Of a stretch of 64,000 nt of DNA, positions 36,823-48,014 are shown piece after piece. Source of the stretch: Brachynemurus nebulosus. Taxonomy: Eukaryota; Arthropoda; Insecta; Neuroptera; Myrmeleontidae. The stretch is taken from NCBI GenBank assembly GCA_035578155.1, contig JAPWDM010000005.1, forward strand, positions 27,728,108 to 27,792,107, given 5' to 3'. The translations under genes were made by a program, and so were the position numbers. Positions within the stretch are counted from its first letter, which is position 1, and each line of letters opens with the position of its first letter. Under the pieces are notes generated by a model. The model was not told the origin of the DNA, ran no database searches, and saw only the letters and a program-made list of their open reading frames with translations.

Positions 36823-37734
36823 TAATTAAGTTGTTCTCAATAGATATATTTACATGTACTCATCAAAGTAATTGTGTGCCAAAGGAAGCACCTGTCAACC
36901 GACTGTCAATACAAAATAAACATATTGTACAATAAAATATCCAATATACAATTTCTAACGTATTATTATTACTTAAAAAGACGATATCACACTGGCAAAA
37001 ATAAATTATATGGCCTGTATTAATCACTAATCGATGTAGTTTTTTTCATTTTAAGTCACTTATATTTTGCCGTCCTGCACTCCCACCATCATCTGCTTAC
37101 AGTATTGTCTTGGTATTTTGCTTCCGAGACTACTAAAGTAGCGGAAGCATTGTGATCACTTTTGAAAAATAAAAAGTTTTTTCCCTGGAAAATAAAATTT
37201 TTTACGCACATTTTACGTTTTTTACGCGCTGAAAGATGGAACAACTGCTCTCAAAAGTGTTGATTATATAGCGCTTCTGATACCTCGGTAAATTCGGGCG
37301 CAAATAATTAAATAAGATGGTAGAAGTTCTAGTATAATGTTGACATCGTGTAACACTTAGTTGTTAAAATGTCTGTGTAAAATACAATTGAAAACATATC
37401 AAATGCTCAAGATGTACGCATAAATTTTCCTCGTTTAATACACATGCGTAAAAACATACGTTAGAATAATATATCCTTACATATAATTATATCTTTTGAG
37501 ATCGTACAGTTTATTTCAAAATAAGAAGAACATACAAAATTTTAAATAAGATCAAAATTTTTTATGGGTTTGTTATATCGTCGAACAACTTCAGGTTTTT
37601 TCGACGATATACTAAAACGAGTGTGTGACCGATCTGAAATATCATTTCTGTCGAATATTTTTTTTGTTTAGAAGGTTTATATAGTATCCGTAGTTAAATA
37701 AGTATATTGAGCCGTACTGTGGGCTGGATTATAC
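36823..37734. other. No gene seen
   Basis: AT-rich. A short hairpin TATCGTCGAA...TTCGACGATA lies at about 37577-37611. Confidence 0.4.
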
Positions 37735-37954
37735 ATACATAATAATAAAATTTTACCCCTTAAGGACCCACAAAAAATATAAAATATAAACTATTCGCTA
37801 GCGAATATTTTATAGGGTGGGTCGGGGTAATTTGGGTATACTGGGGTAATTTGTGTATAAGTGATATTTTTTTTATATATTTAGTACCAAACTATATTTC
37901 ACTGCCAAATTAATATATATTGTTTGTTGCAATATTACTACCTACACGGAAAGA

Positions 37955-38106
37955 AAATTCCTATAAAAATTACTGTGCTCATACTACAATCGACGTGTAA
38001 CAGGCGAACATATCCAATTTTTGTACGGTAAAATTGGATATCTTCGCCTGTTACACGTCGATTGTAGTATGAGCACAGTAATTTTTATAGGAATTTTCTC
38101 TCCGTG
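37955..38106. mobile_element. CACGGAGAGAAAA-ended hairpin MITE
   Basis: A 152-bp palindrome with CACGGARAGAAAATTCC ends and TA on both sides. The arms contain TTACTGTGCTCATACTACAA and CGACGTGTAACAGGCGAA. The palindrome continues about 90 bp beyond each end into AT-rich flank (37861-37952 and 38109-38190). A third partial arm copy follows at 38191-38280. Confidence 0.75.
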
Positions 38107-38822
38107 TAGGTAGTAATATTGCAACAAACAATATATATTAATTTGGCAGTGAAATATAGTTTGGTACTAAATATATAAAAAAAATATCACTGGATATGTT
38201 CGCCTGTTACACGTCGATTGTAGTATGAGCACAGTAATTTTTATAGGAATTTTCTCTCCGTGTAATATTGCAACAAACATAACAAACATTAAAAGTTATC
38301 TTCGAAACATTTTATCTTCGTGACACTGGTGACAAATTTTTTTTATTTGTTGAAAGTCTGATTAACTGATTTTCTTTGTCCAACCGTTTTTAGTTCACAG
38401 AAAAGTGCTAGTACAGTTAACAAATTCAGGTATGTGTTTCATACAACATTACATCCTTTAGGAACATTTTTAAAAAAAGTTTACAGGTGTACATGAAGAG
38501 GATTTTAAGTAAATTTCATTTTAATATCACGGGTTAATTTGGGTACAACAACTGATTATCTGTAAACTAACCAAGCCAACTTTACATATTTCCCGAGAAA
38601 GATGATATTGAGTGGGTGGACGTGGGTCAAATTTCAAATGTATTTCCTGTCCCTATTTTCAATGGAAGATACTACAAATTTGATAAGTAAAGCCTAATCT
38701 CATGTAATTTAATTGGAACAACAACTAGTTTTTGTTTATATTAGTTTATAATCTTTTTACGTGATAAATAAATAATCTTTCCCAATTCTTATGCTAATTT
38801 TATTTCTAATATTACCTAAACT

Positions 38823-40274
38823 CAGGGCCGCGCCAAGCGGGGGTGTTAGGGGTGCCTAGTACCCCGGCGGTAGGCTTTGGTGGCGGCAAATAAAATATAA
38901 AATTATTACTATTTTTATGTGGTAATTTTGATGACACTTAAATGTTACCCGCATTTTGCTTAAATACTTGTCTACATATCGTCCCTCCAATGCTACAGTG
39001 GGATATTTTCAAAAATGGCCATATTGAGTTATTGACACTGTGGTATTACATTTTTCGAGTACTTTAAAATGCTGTACTGAAGAATGTTGTCCGTTTGATA
39101 TTTAAAAAGTTATGCCAGAAAAACCAGTGTTCAACGGAGTACTATTGTCCATATTTCTAAGTCGAACACTGAGATATTGACCATATCTCAATGTTCGATT
39201 GGAGAAAATGATATTACATATTTTTATTTGGTATTAGGTTGAGATATTTACACGATCTTGTTGTGTAATACAACAAAGTTTTTTGAATTTTGTAGAACAT
39301 AAATGAAGAATATTTCATTAAAATTGGTAAATTAACAAATTTTATTTTAGTATTAAGCAATATCTTTAAGAAAGTTTATAACCAAATAGTAATTTAAAAA
39401 TCATGCGAAAATGGTTTCTCGTGGTAACAAAATATTTAATTTAGCCTTAGTTTAGCCAAATGAGACTACCAAGCGTACACTTCAATTTTTATGAAATTTT
39501 AATAACAAGTAAATCTAAGAATGAGTTGTAAGTTGATAATAGTAATAGTGATTAATAATTTAGTATTAGCAACTAATGATTTATATTTTTAAATTAGAAT
39601 TATTATTTTTTTGTTTATTTAAATTTCTGCATCGAAGTTGTTAATATAAGTTAGCAGAACCTTGGGATATTTTCTTATAAATTAATATTTTTTGTAAATT
39701 TTTAAAATGTAACTCTGGGATATTTACAATAAAATTGCTATAATTATTCAAAGGTTCGAATTTATGTTCCTAAAACTAATAACGACAGTGGAAAATATAA
39801 TTTTAGTCTTTATAAAAGCGTTAAAATAGTTAAAAATTAATTTAAGTAGAAGTTGTTATAAATTGAAAAAACTCCAAAACTTTAATCCTGTTTTTCTCAA
39901 TAGTGCTATTTTGACAATATCTCACTGTTGAATTGGAGGGACGATATTATGATTGTTGTGACCCGTCGGTAATCCGATTATTCCGATTGTTGACCAGCGA
40001 CAACAATCATTTGCGCGGTAATTGGCGAGATCAAACGGGATCGGGATCGAACATGCTCTTGCACGCTTTAATTTTATAAAAACCGGCGTTGAATTCTACA
40101 CATAAAACATTTATCAATCTTGCATTTCATTAAAGTAAGTATATATACTAAGTAAACTGGTAGCCGGGAGGCATATATTTTATTATCAAAAATGTATTAC
40201 AAATAAGTTTGGCGTTTTAGGGGTGGCAATTTTTGTCTTGCACCCCAGCGCAAATGTCCCTTGGCGCGGCCCTG
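38823..40274 (+). mobile_element. hAT-type element, interrupted copy of the 25436 family
   Basis: Ends CAGGGCCGCGCCAAG and its inverse are the same as the 480-bp MITE at 25436-25915, in opposite orientation. The flanks read CCTAAACT (38815-38822) and ACCTAAACT (from 40275), consistent with an 8-bp duplication give or take one base. Length is inflated by the insertion at 38979-39944. Confidence 0.8.
38979..39944. mobile_element. TCGTCCCTCC-ended element (TA duplication)
   Basis: The element is 966 bp. Inverted ends TCGTCCCTCCAA are flanked by TA (38977-38978 and 39945-39946). Comparison with the uninterrupted relative at 25436-25915 confirms the insertion point. GATATTGAC/ATATCTC motifs recur near both ends. 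Non-coding. Confidence 0.8.
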
Positions 40275-40605
40275 ACCTAAACTAACCCTAAGTAATATCT
40301 GTAAAGCCAGTTTTCAATGTATACTACATACTATACCCACTTTCCCCCAACTCTGGGGTAATTTGGGTATACATAAACAAATGCTTACTATGACAGTAAC
40401 AGAGGTTTAGTAATTGATTATGTAGTATCAAACTGTTGGGGAAAGTCATATTGCTAAAGTGAAACAAAATGACAGCGAAAAAATCAACATAGAAAAAAGC
40501 TTTGATTTCAAAAAACGGTAAAAAATATACCCAAATTACCCCCGCTGACCCTATTTTATATTTTTTGTGGGCCCTTAAGGGGAAAAGCTTTATTATTATG
40601 TAGTA

Positions 40606-41283
40606 TCCAAAGTAGTATTCAATTTTTTAATGGTATATTTTTTAAAAAACAAAAATTAACTAAATAGTTTATACTTTAAGAAAATGAAACAAAAAAATCC
40701 GATTTTAAAAAATTTTAGACTAGAATACCGCCTTAAACAATTTTTCCCATGTTAAAATTTGTATGTTCCAAGTTGCCTGAAACATCCAATATGAGGTTCA
40801 CGATATTTTTTGTTAACACACAGTCATATTATGCTGAAATTTGAGCACATATTGCCTTACGTACATACATATATTTTTAATTAACATTCTCAAACGGTAA
40901 TATATTTCAAAGATTGCGTTCTTCGTTTTATGAATAACATTACGTAAATAATTATGAATATTGACGCGCGCCGTACCGCGAACTATTAAAGTAGGCGTAA
41001 ACATATTCATTCCATATCATATTATTATTATTTCAGTCAGAATCAGGTATCAGAAGGTACAAAGCACTCTTAATTAGGTGGAAATATAGGCATTGTATTA
41101 CATGAAATAAACAGTTCTTAACAATATTCAAATTGAGAAGAGATAATATAGATGCATTTTAGATATTCAAATCCTAAAGTTCAAGGACGCGATATTTTGT
41201 AGACCGTAGCTTTTGATTAGTGGTGAACATAGCTTTTTCAACCAACCTAGAACCGTCATAAGTCACGTAGCGAGACCTACGGA
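40606..41283. other. No gene seen
   Basis: AT-rich. A CCGCCTTAA motif at about 40729 may be a repeat end facing TTAAGGGG at 40577. Confidence 0.4.
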
Positions 41284-41285
41284 TA

Positions 41286-42509
41286 CACAGTGAAAAAATT
41301 TGTGTTAAAATTAACACATTTCACATGTCCAGTACGGTTCACTCAATTTTTTGTGTTATTTTAACACAAAGCATATGTGTCAAATCTATACATAAGATTT
41401 GTGTCAATGATTTAAACACACAAGAGGGACATCCATTTTGTGTTAATTTTACACAATTACTTAGTTATAATTTCAACACAATGATGTGTAAAATTAACTG
41501 ATTTAAAATGTAGAAGTTTACTCAATAAATGTGTTGGTATATTATTTTTTTAAGTTAGTATTTTTTTTATTTATTTATTATGTAAATGAAAGAAAATAGA
41601 TAATTTCTTTACTAATCTTTACAAAAATTGATTTTATTCAAAGACATAATTGTAGAAATATTAAATAAAAAAGTTTAAGAACTGAAAAATTTTTTTTTAC
41701 TATTAAAAATAATTTTTCAGTTCTTAAATTTTTTTATTTAATATTTCTACAATTATGTCTTGGAATAAAATCAATTTTTGTAAAGATTTCGACGATAATA
41801 TTGATGCATTTCACTTGGTATTTGATGAAAATAATGTTGAAGCAATACTCAAAATTTGTGAAGTTCGTTGTCAAACTGAACGTGGAAGGCAAAATGAAAC
41901 GACTACTCTTCCTTCTTTACCTGACCTTCTTTGCCCTTTGAATGTGTTCTCGAACACCGAATATTCAATAATTTTTTAATTAATTGAAGTAAATTCTGCA
42001 AACAAAGAAAAAAATTCAATCTATAATATTTTTAATTAACTTACCTAACCAATATTTAATATCTATAAAATTAAAACCAGTTTAACTTTAGAAATACGCT
42101 TTTGATTTTGAAATATTTTTGTCTTTTATACATACATATGTTTCTGTTGAACGCACGATGTTCCAATGACTGACAATGATGTTATACTGACAGGGACATT
42201 GTGACCGTTGTGAGGATGCATCCAGTTGCCACTACCCCCTGCTCTCAACTAGAGCAGTGAATGCGTGCGCAACCAGTTTTTTGGTGTTGGAAATACACAA
42301 ATGAGTGTACCTACACAAAGATTATGTATTTTTGTAGCTGTTCAAAACAGATTAATATTTTGATTCTGTTAAATCAAAATTTTTGTTAATATTTTCATTT
42401 AACACAAACATTAAATGTTACATTAACACAGGGTATGGTTACTTATTTAAAACAAAAATTTTAACCACTAGTTTTTTTTTTTACGCAGAACACAAATTTT
42501 TTCACTGTG
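41286..42509. mobile_element. CACAGTGAAAAAA-ended element (TA duplication)
   Basis: The element is 1,224 bp. Inverted ends CACAGTGAAAAAATTTGTGTT are flanked by TA (41284-41285 and 42510-42511). AATTAACAC/TTTGTGTT motifs repeat many times near both ends. Inside is a palindrome with 77-bp arms (41614-41690 and 41711-41788). A 75-codon plus-strand frame at 41755-41979 begins inside the right arm; I do not recognise it. A partial relative lies at about 55350-55556. Confidence 0.75.
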
Positions 42510-42904
42510 TAACCTAGTAGCGCTACTAGTATCGAATAAAAAGCATAAAAATATGAAAAATTATAGATGTATCCAATACAAACTTTATATCTTCATAACT
42601 AAGCCAATTTAGATTTTTGATGAGAAAAAATGCAATTTGCAAACTCTTCTTTTAAATATAAAAATAAAAATTGCAAATATATATGCACTTATTTATGCAT
42701 AATTCATAACTTAATTTACTTGGTGTGTTATCAAATTACATCTATGTACACGAACAGTTATCTCTCTGAGTCAGATGCATGCAATGCAACCTAAAAAGTA
42801 TTAATTTAAACTACTCGTATAGGGTGTAACGAAAATAGTGAATCAACCTATAAGAACTAGTAGGGGAAAAATATGTCAATTTAGTATGCACACATTTGAT
42901 GTTT

Positions 42905-43356
42905 TTAACCAGTTAACGGTTATTGGCGTTGTAGGACATCAAATGAAACCTGACTCACTCACACACCACGTCGTACGACGTCATTTCCATATAAAGCGTA
43001 CATCAGTATAGTATACAAACATAGTTCGCTCTCTGTCTAGTTACTATCGGTACCGAAGCGGTCAAATCTGATCTATAATACATTATGTACTGTGCGTACA
43101 AAGCGTACACCAGTAAGGTATACAAACATGGCTCGGTCTCTATCTAGTTACTATCGGTACCGAAGCGGTACAATCTGATCTGTAATATATTACGTACTGT
43201 ACAACAGACTTGTGGTCACTGTCGAATCGTCGTACTTATATGTCATTAGACAGAGAGCGAGGCTACGGTTGCTTATGAATTGGTGTATTAGTTGGGTCTA
43301 AACAGTGTTTCCGTTGGTCATTTTGTCATAATTCTTTATGATCGTCAGTCGGTTAA
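42905..43356. mobile_element. piggyBac-type MITE with 107-bp tandem duplication
   Basis: It is bounded by TTAA at 42905-42908 and 43353-43356, with partly inverse ends (CCAGTTAACGGTTATTGGCG and, on the minus strand, CCGACTGACGATCAT). An internal 107-bp unit (AAAGCGTACA...GGTACCGAAGCGG) is tandemly duplicated, starting at 42993 and 43100. It is the same family as 32763-32881. Confidence 0.6.
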
Positions 43357-44041
43357 ACGGTTGTAGACTAGCAGTCTTTCTAATCGCAGACTGGCTACCC
43401 TAGGCCTTAATCTAGTCGGTCTTATGGCAAGTCTACCACTGTGGCGTTTGTACTTTTTTGTCGATGTAAGTCCGAAAATTTATATGAAGATTAGAATAAT
43501 GGGTATTTGTTGTAAAGTTGTAAAAGCGTTTCAAAATTAACTAATTTGCTTCGCATGTTATTGAGAAGTAGATTATCTCCGTCATTTAAATGTCATATAC
43601 GTTAAAAACATTACATAACTTGAAATTAATATCAGTTAGGGAGTAGGAAACTGAATAAGGTTAAATAGGAGAGTATTTAGTGGCGCTTTTTGAATATTTA
43701 TAGGGGAAATATAAAAGTACCTAATTTCGGAATTTTTTTTTAACAAAGGAGAAATTGATCTATATTTTTGAGATTGACATTTTATTTGCTATATGACCTT
43801 AAAGTGTTACAAGGTTTTTTTTTAATGGCGGTTGCACAAGCCTTTTACTGGATGGACCCTATTACTTCACAACTTCCAAAAGGGCTGGTGCATCGCCATT
43901 TTAAAATTTTTAAAAACGCACAAAAGAAACATCAAAAAAGCAAAAAAATTGCGGAATTTGTAAGAGCCTTAAAAAAATGTCCTGTTTTCGCCAACTTTTG
44001 CATTTGGAAACTATTTTTTTACAGGGATATTGACAATATAC
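43357..44041. other. No gene confirmed
   Basis: AT-rich. The block at 43757-43820 recurs in diverged form at 45682-45750, so it is repeat-derived. A 93-codon plus-strand frame at 43768-44049 begins in this block and has no recognisable domain. Confidence 0.45.
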
Positions 44042-44043
44042 TA

Positions 44044-44903
44044 GGGTGAATGCGGGAGAGATGCCGCACATTTTGAAAACACTTGATAATTCTTAAAGTA
44101 TGCATTTAATTGATTTGAAATTTTGTGCACAATAAATGTAAACATTGTTCTTTAAAATTATTTATAAGTAATTTTAAATTTTGAGTCATAAAGGATTCAT
44201 AATTAACATTTTTGTAGAGCCTGCAAAGCGGCGTCTCTCCCACACCTATACATGCCATATGTAACCATTTTTGGCACTTTATATATCTTAACCAGTCAAC
44301 TTTTTTTTGTTTCTGAGTACCTTTCAAAACATTCAATACACAGGCAATCATCATTATTTTCGTTATCTGCACTAATATGAGGGCTCTTCCTGATCCATTA
44401 ATGGAGCTTTTATATTTACGTGGCATAATTTACAATCAAAAGAAAAAAAATTGCATAATTAAGGTATATAAGTCTATGTTTTTAACATGTAATATGATGC
44501 GGCATCTATACCAACTTTAAATGCGGCATCTCTCCTTTTTGTTGGGATAGATGCCGCATGTTGCTATAGCAAGCATAGTGCGGAATTCCAACCTAAAATT
44601 TTATACAGTACTTTTAAAATATACCTAAATTAATAACAAAACTCATTTTCATTAAAACAGTGAAATATACATTCTTATAATGAATTAAATGCTTGATAAA
44701 ATATTATGTTAAAAAACTTACTTTTCAATAATAAAAAGTTGGATAATTACTAAACTGATGGACTAATCATAAATGTTACCATATACAGCTTAAATAAGTA
44801 ACTTATACATATAATCCATTAATAGCGCTATCTATCAATCAACGGACGAGCTATGGCTACTGCGGCATCTCTCCCGACGCGGCATATTCTCCCGCACTTA
44901 CCC
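44044..44903 (-). mobile_element. TAGGGT-ended pogo-like element with transposase remnant
   Basis: The element is 860 bp. Its ends GGGTGAATGCGGGAGAGATG and (minus) GGGTAAGTGCGGGAGAATAT are each followed closely by more GCGGCATCT-type motifs. TA flanks both sides (44042-44043 and 44904-44905). It retains a C-terminal transposase fragment at 44106-44426 (minus), tying this terminal type to a pogo-like transposase. Confidence 0.75.
44106..44426 (-). pseudogene. C-terminal zinc-finger remnant of a pogo-like transposase
   Basis: The 106-codon frame contains KKVDWLRYIKCQKWLHMAC followed by PLCRL. This matches the spacing W-x3-IKC-x2-W-x-H-x2-C seen in the PHD-like finger at the C-terminus of many insect pogo/Tigger transposases (established family knowledge). 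The first cysteine pair is incomplete: a C is present in ACVLN but its partner is missing. The DDE domain and DNA-binding domain are absent. It lies within an element with inverted ends and TA flanks, in the orientation expected of a 3' coding end. Non-functional. The match is by eye, so a coincidental finger-like stretch cannot be fully excluded. Confidence 0.55.
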
Positions 44904-44905
44904 TA

Positions 44906-45761
44906 TATACGGTATACACTAAATATTTTTCGAAAAAATAAATTCAAATTTCTTTTTAGTGTTTTTCAGCACTCACACTCTTACATGTGTTAAAGTTAAT
45001 ACAATTTGTTAAGGAAAATACTGGAAATATAATAGTTTAAGTTACGTCTGGAGTTGAAAAATATAATTTCTGTTGCTATTAAGATAAAATATACGCATTA
45101 TTTTACATACATATGTGCCATATTACAAATATTACAATATTATGTATAATTTTGCTCCGTAAAACTATAGCAGTACCTATACCTGTAATTAAAATAATAT
45201 TATTACTTAGATATTACTTACTTTAGTAATTAATTTTGATGATTTGAAAATTGTGAACGTTATATAAACATACGTACGTATACTGTCAATTAAACACCCT
45301 GTCAGTTTTATTGACAATTACATAAGTACTTAAATATATAAGATATATATCTGACGTTTATTAAATTATATAATTAATTAAATTGATAAGTTTTATTTCC
45401 ACATAAAATTAAAATTACAAATAGAATTCATTGTCAAATTCTAATTTACGCAAGTCGCTAATTATAACAGAAATTCCGTTGATGAATCTCTTCCTGTTAG
45501 GACAGTTTTAAATTAATTAATTAAAACGTAGACATTCTTAAAACCTTTTTTAAGTTTATGTAAATTTTTTCAACTTACACTAACGTATAGAACACTTTTT
45601 TGACACATTTAAAACAAAATTATTTTTCTCAACTTTTATTTTTTAAGGAGAGATATCTCTATAAGTCAAAGACAAAAATAATCTATATTTCTGATGTTTA
45701 GCATTTCATTTACTACCTATGACCTTAAAGTCTTACATCATGTTTTTATTTGTTTTTTTGC
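44906..45761. other. No gene seen
   Basis: AT-rich. The segment 45682-45750 is related to 43757-43820. Confidence 0.4.
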
Positions 45762-46187
45762 TTAAGGGGAGGTTTACTTGAGCGTCGTTAAAAAAAAATT
45801 GATTTTTCCTTGCAGAAATTGGTAGTTAATTATGTGTAGAATATCTTTCCAAAGTGATTTTGCTGAACGTAATTTAAGGGAAGGTTTACTTGAGATTTGA
45901 TCAAGAAATCGATTTTTTTTGCCGAAATTGATAGCAAATTATGTGTAGAATATGCTCCCAAAGTAATTTTGCTAAAAATAATTTTAAAAAAAAGATTTTT
46001 TCACATTAACCGAATCCAGCTTTCTATAAAAAAAAAAAAAAAAAAAAAAAAAAACGTAGTTCAGGCAATAATGAGAATTAAATATAAAATTTTGAAAATA
46101 CGTTTCTTTATATATACTTTATAATATCTCGGAACCACATTTTTGGAACTGGTTGACACGATAACTCAAAAACTATTCGATGGAGCC

Positions 46188-46316
46188 TTTTTAGCGAATT
46201 TCCAGAAAGAATTCTGGAAATTCAGCTATTACAGTAGGTGTCATGACGCGACTTGAGCCCGGCACTATGACAGAAATTTGTTTTGAGGTCCCTAGAACCC
46301 AAAAATAACATTCACT

Positions 46317-46390
<74 letters not shown>
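46188..46390 (-). mobile_element. AT-microsatellite-core element, 3' half of a split copy
   Basis: It has the TTTTAGCGAATTTCC hairpin end, the GAGGTCCCTAGAA block and (AT)n up to 46390. The matching 5' half resumes at 53007 in the same orientation, beyond two retrotransposons. Confidence 0.8.
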
Positions 46391-46392
<2 letters not shown>

Positions 46393-47807
46393 GATGGATA
46401 TTTACAGGCCGATTGCATTATTATCAAACTTTTCAAAAATTTTTGAAAAGGCTCTGGCTAACAGACTTCATGATTTTCTTACCAAGTTTAACATAATATC
46501 AAAATCGCAATTTGGTTTTGTAAAGAAGGGTAGCATAAACGGTGCTATTTTCGAACTATTAAAAGATTCATCAAACGCCTGGAGTAAAAAACACTTAGAT
46601 ACAGCACTATTATTAGATTTATCAAAAGCTATTGATTGTGTAGATCATAACAGATTATTAGAAAAATTATCAGCTTATGGAATTCGAGGAATAGCGAATG
46701 ACATCTTTAAATCGTATTTAATGGATAGAACGCAGTATGTACAAATGATATCCAATGATAAGACATATCGACTACCAATTAAGTCAAAAATATCGAACGT
46801 GGTAGAGGGCGTACCTCAGGGTTCAGTATTAGGACCAATCTTATTCATTATTTATATGAATGATTTCACGGAATCTATTCCGTACAAAACGACCCTGTTT
46901 GCAGATGATATTGCAGCAATAATAACGTCAAACGAAGCGGGTATACCTACATCCAAATCTTAACTCAGCGATTGCAAATATGGATAAATGGTTTAAGGCA
47001 AATGGCCTGAAACTAAACGTGGACAAGACACAAGCTTTTAGGTTGGGAAACTACGAATCTGATTTATTTCAAAACAGCAACATACTACAAAACGAAATAA
47101 AATACTTAGGTATAATAATTGATAACAAATTGAATTGGAGGAATCAGATAAACGAAATAACCAATAAATTGAATAAAAGATTTTATTTATTGAGACGCTT
47201 AAAAGAAATTATTCCGAGTAATATATTGATAACGGCTTACTATGCATACATCTACTCGACGTTATCTTACGGAATACTATTCTGGGGTACGTCAGTTCAT
47301 ATAAAAGAGATACTCCTCATTCAAAAAAAGATAATACGACTACTAGTTGGATTAAAAGCTCGAGACAATTGCAAAGACGCATTCAAAAGCTTGCAAATTC
47401 TTACAGTATTCGGAATGCTAGTTCTAGAAGCCGTTATGTTCTACAAGCAAGAACAATGTTACTTTACTACACGTAGCATAATACACGCTTATGATACGCG
47501 AAATAAGTACAATTTGCGGTCAGATCAAACAACATTATCAGCTATTCAAAATAATACGTACAACACCATAATAAAGATATGTAACCATACACCTAAACAT
47601 ATACTTGAGTTGCCACCTGTGAAATTAAGGAAAAAACTAAAGAATGTGTTAACTAATGAAGTTTTATATAATATTAGTGATTACTATAGCATAAATTGGG
47701 AATTATATTTATAATCAGAAATTTTTTCAAATGTAATTACTGTGTAACTTTTTCCACAACTGTATTAAGTTTATACGGAAATAAATATTATTATTATTAT
47801 TATTATA
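46391..47807 (+). mobile_element. 5'-truncated jockey/CR1-type LINE with (ATT)n tail
   Basis: It begins inside the reverse transcriptase domain, directly after (AT)n of the host repeat, and ends 3' of the coding region in AATAAATATTATTATT... Severe 5' truncation is usual for target-primed reverse transcription. The trinucleotide tail in place of poly-A is a CR1/jockey-group trait. No endonuclease domain remains. Confidence 0.8.
46394..47714 (+). pseudogene. LINE reverse transcriptase, truncated and frameshifted
   Basis: It would encode the polymerase used for target-primed reverse transcription. Visible RT motifs in order are YRPIALLSN, SQFGF, a DLSKAIDCVDH stretch, VPQGSVLGPILF and the catalytic FADD (about 46897-46908). 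The C-terminal part of the polyprotein continues to the stop at 47714. The frame breaks once near 46940: the first segment stops at 46963, while the +1 frame already continues with a NLNSAIANMDKWFKANGLKL stretch. One indel therefore separates two otherwise open segments (190 and at least 245 codons). The N-terminal endonuclease is missing through 5' truncation. It cannot be functional. RT identity is clear; the clade (jockey versus CR1) is inferred. Confidence 0.85.
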
Positions 47808-48014
47808 GACTTTTACGCCAACCTGGCGCTCACTACTCAGTAGGACAGTACTGGGTAACATTCACCTATACCGGCATTATGCAAGGTATTAGGCTCTGTG
47901 GAAGGGTAATGTGCCAAACCAATCCGTAAAAGTACCGTAGTACATTCACGGACGGGTTTGTCACATCACTCCTTATATTGTTGTTGTTGTTGCTTGAAAC
48001 GAGGTGTTATGCGT

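Larger units (their letters stand above)
37815..40551. mobile_element. TAGGGT-ended element holding nested insertions
   Basis: The ends are GGGTGGGTCGGGGTAATTTG and (minus) GGGTCAGCGGGGGTAATTTG, flanked by TA (37813-37814 and 40552-40553). It is 2,737 bp long, but much of the interior is later insertions: a palindromic MITE at 37955 and a hAT-type element at 38823 that itself holds another element at 38979. No transposase sequence was seen. Confidence 0.7.
37735..40605. repeat. Outer inverted repeats flanking a TAGGGT element
   Basis: TACATAATAATAAA, then CCCCTTAAGG and CCCACAAAAAATATAAAATA, occur at 37735-37786 and inverted at 40554-40605, immediately outside the TAGGGT-ended element. The left side has 26 extra bp including the palindrome TTCGCTAGCGAA. 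They are either the termini of an older element or an inverted duplication of flanking DNA. Confidence 0.65.

Noticed and set aside
37735..40605. Polinton/Maverick-like large DNA element
   Set aside because: Long inverted flanks are present, but there is no polymerase, integrase or capsid coding. The interior is explained by nested small elements.
41755..41979. 75-codon frame starting MSWNKINFCKDF
   Set aside because: It begins inside a palindrome arm within a TA-flanked element and matches no family I know. It is left as a note in the element entry.
43768..44049. 93-codon plus-strand frame
   Set aside because: It starts in a block that recurs at 45682-45750 and has no domain; probably repeat-derived chance.
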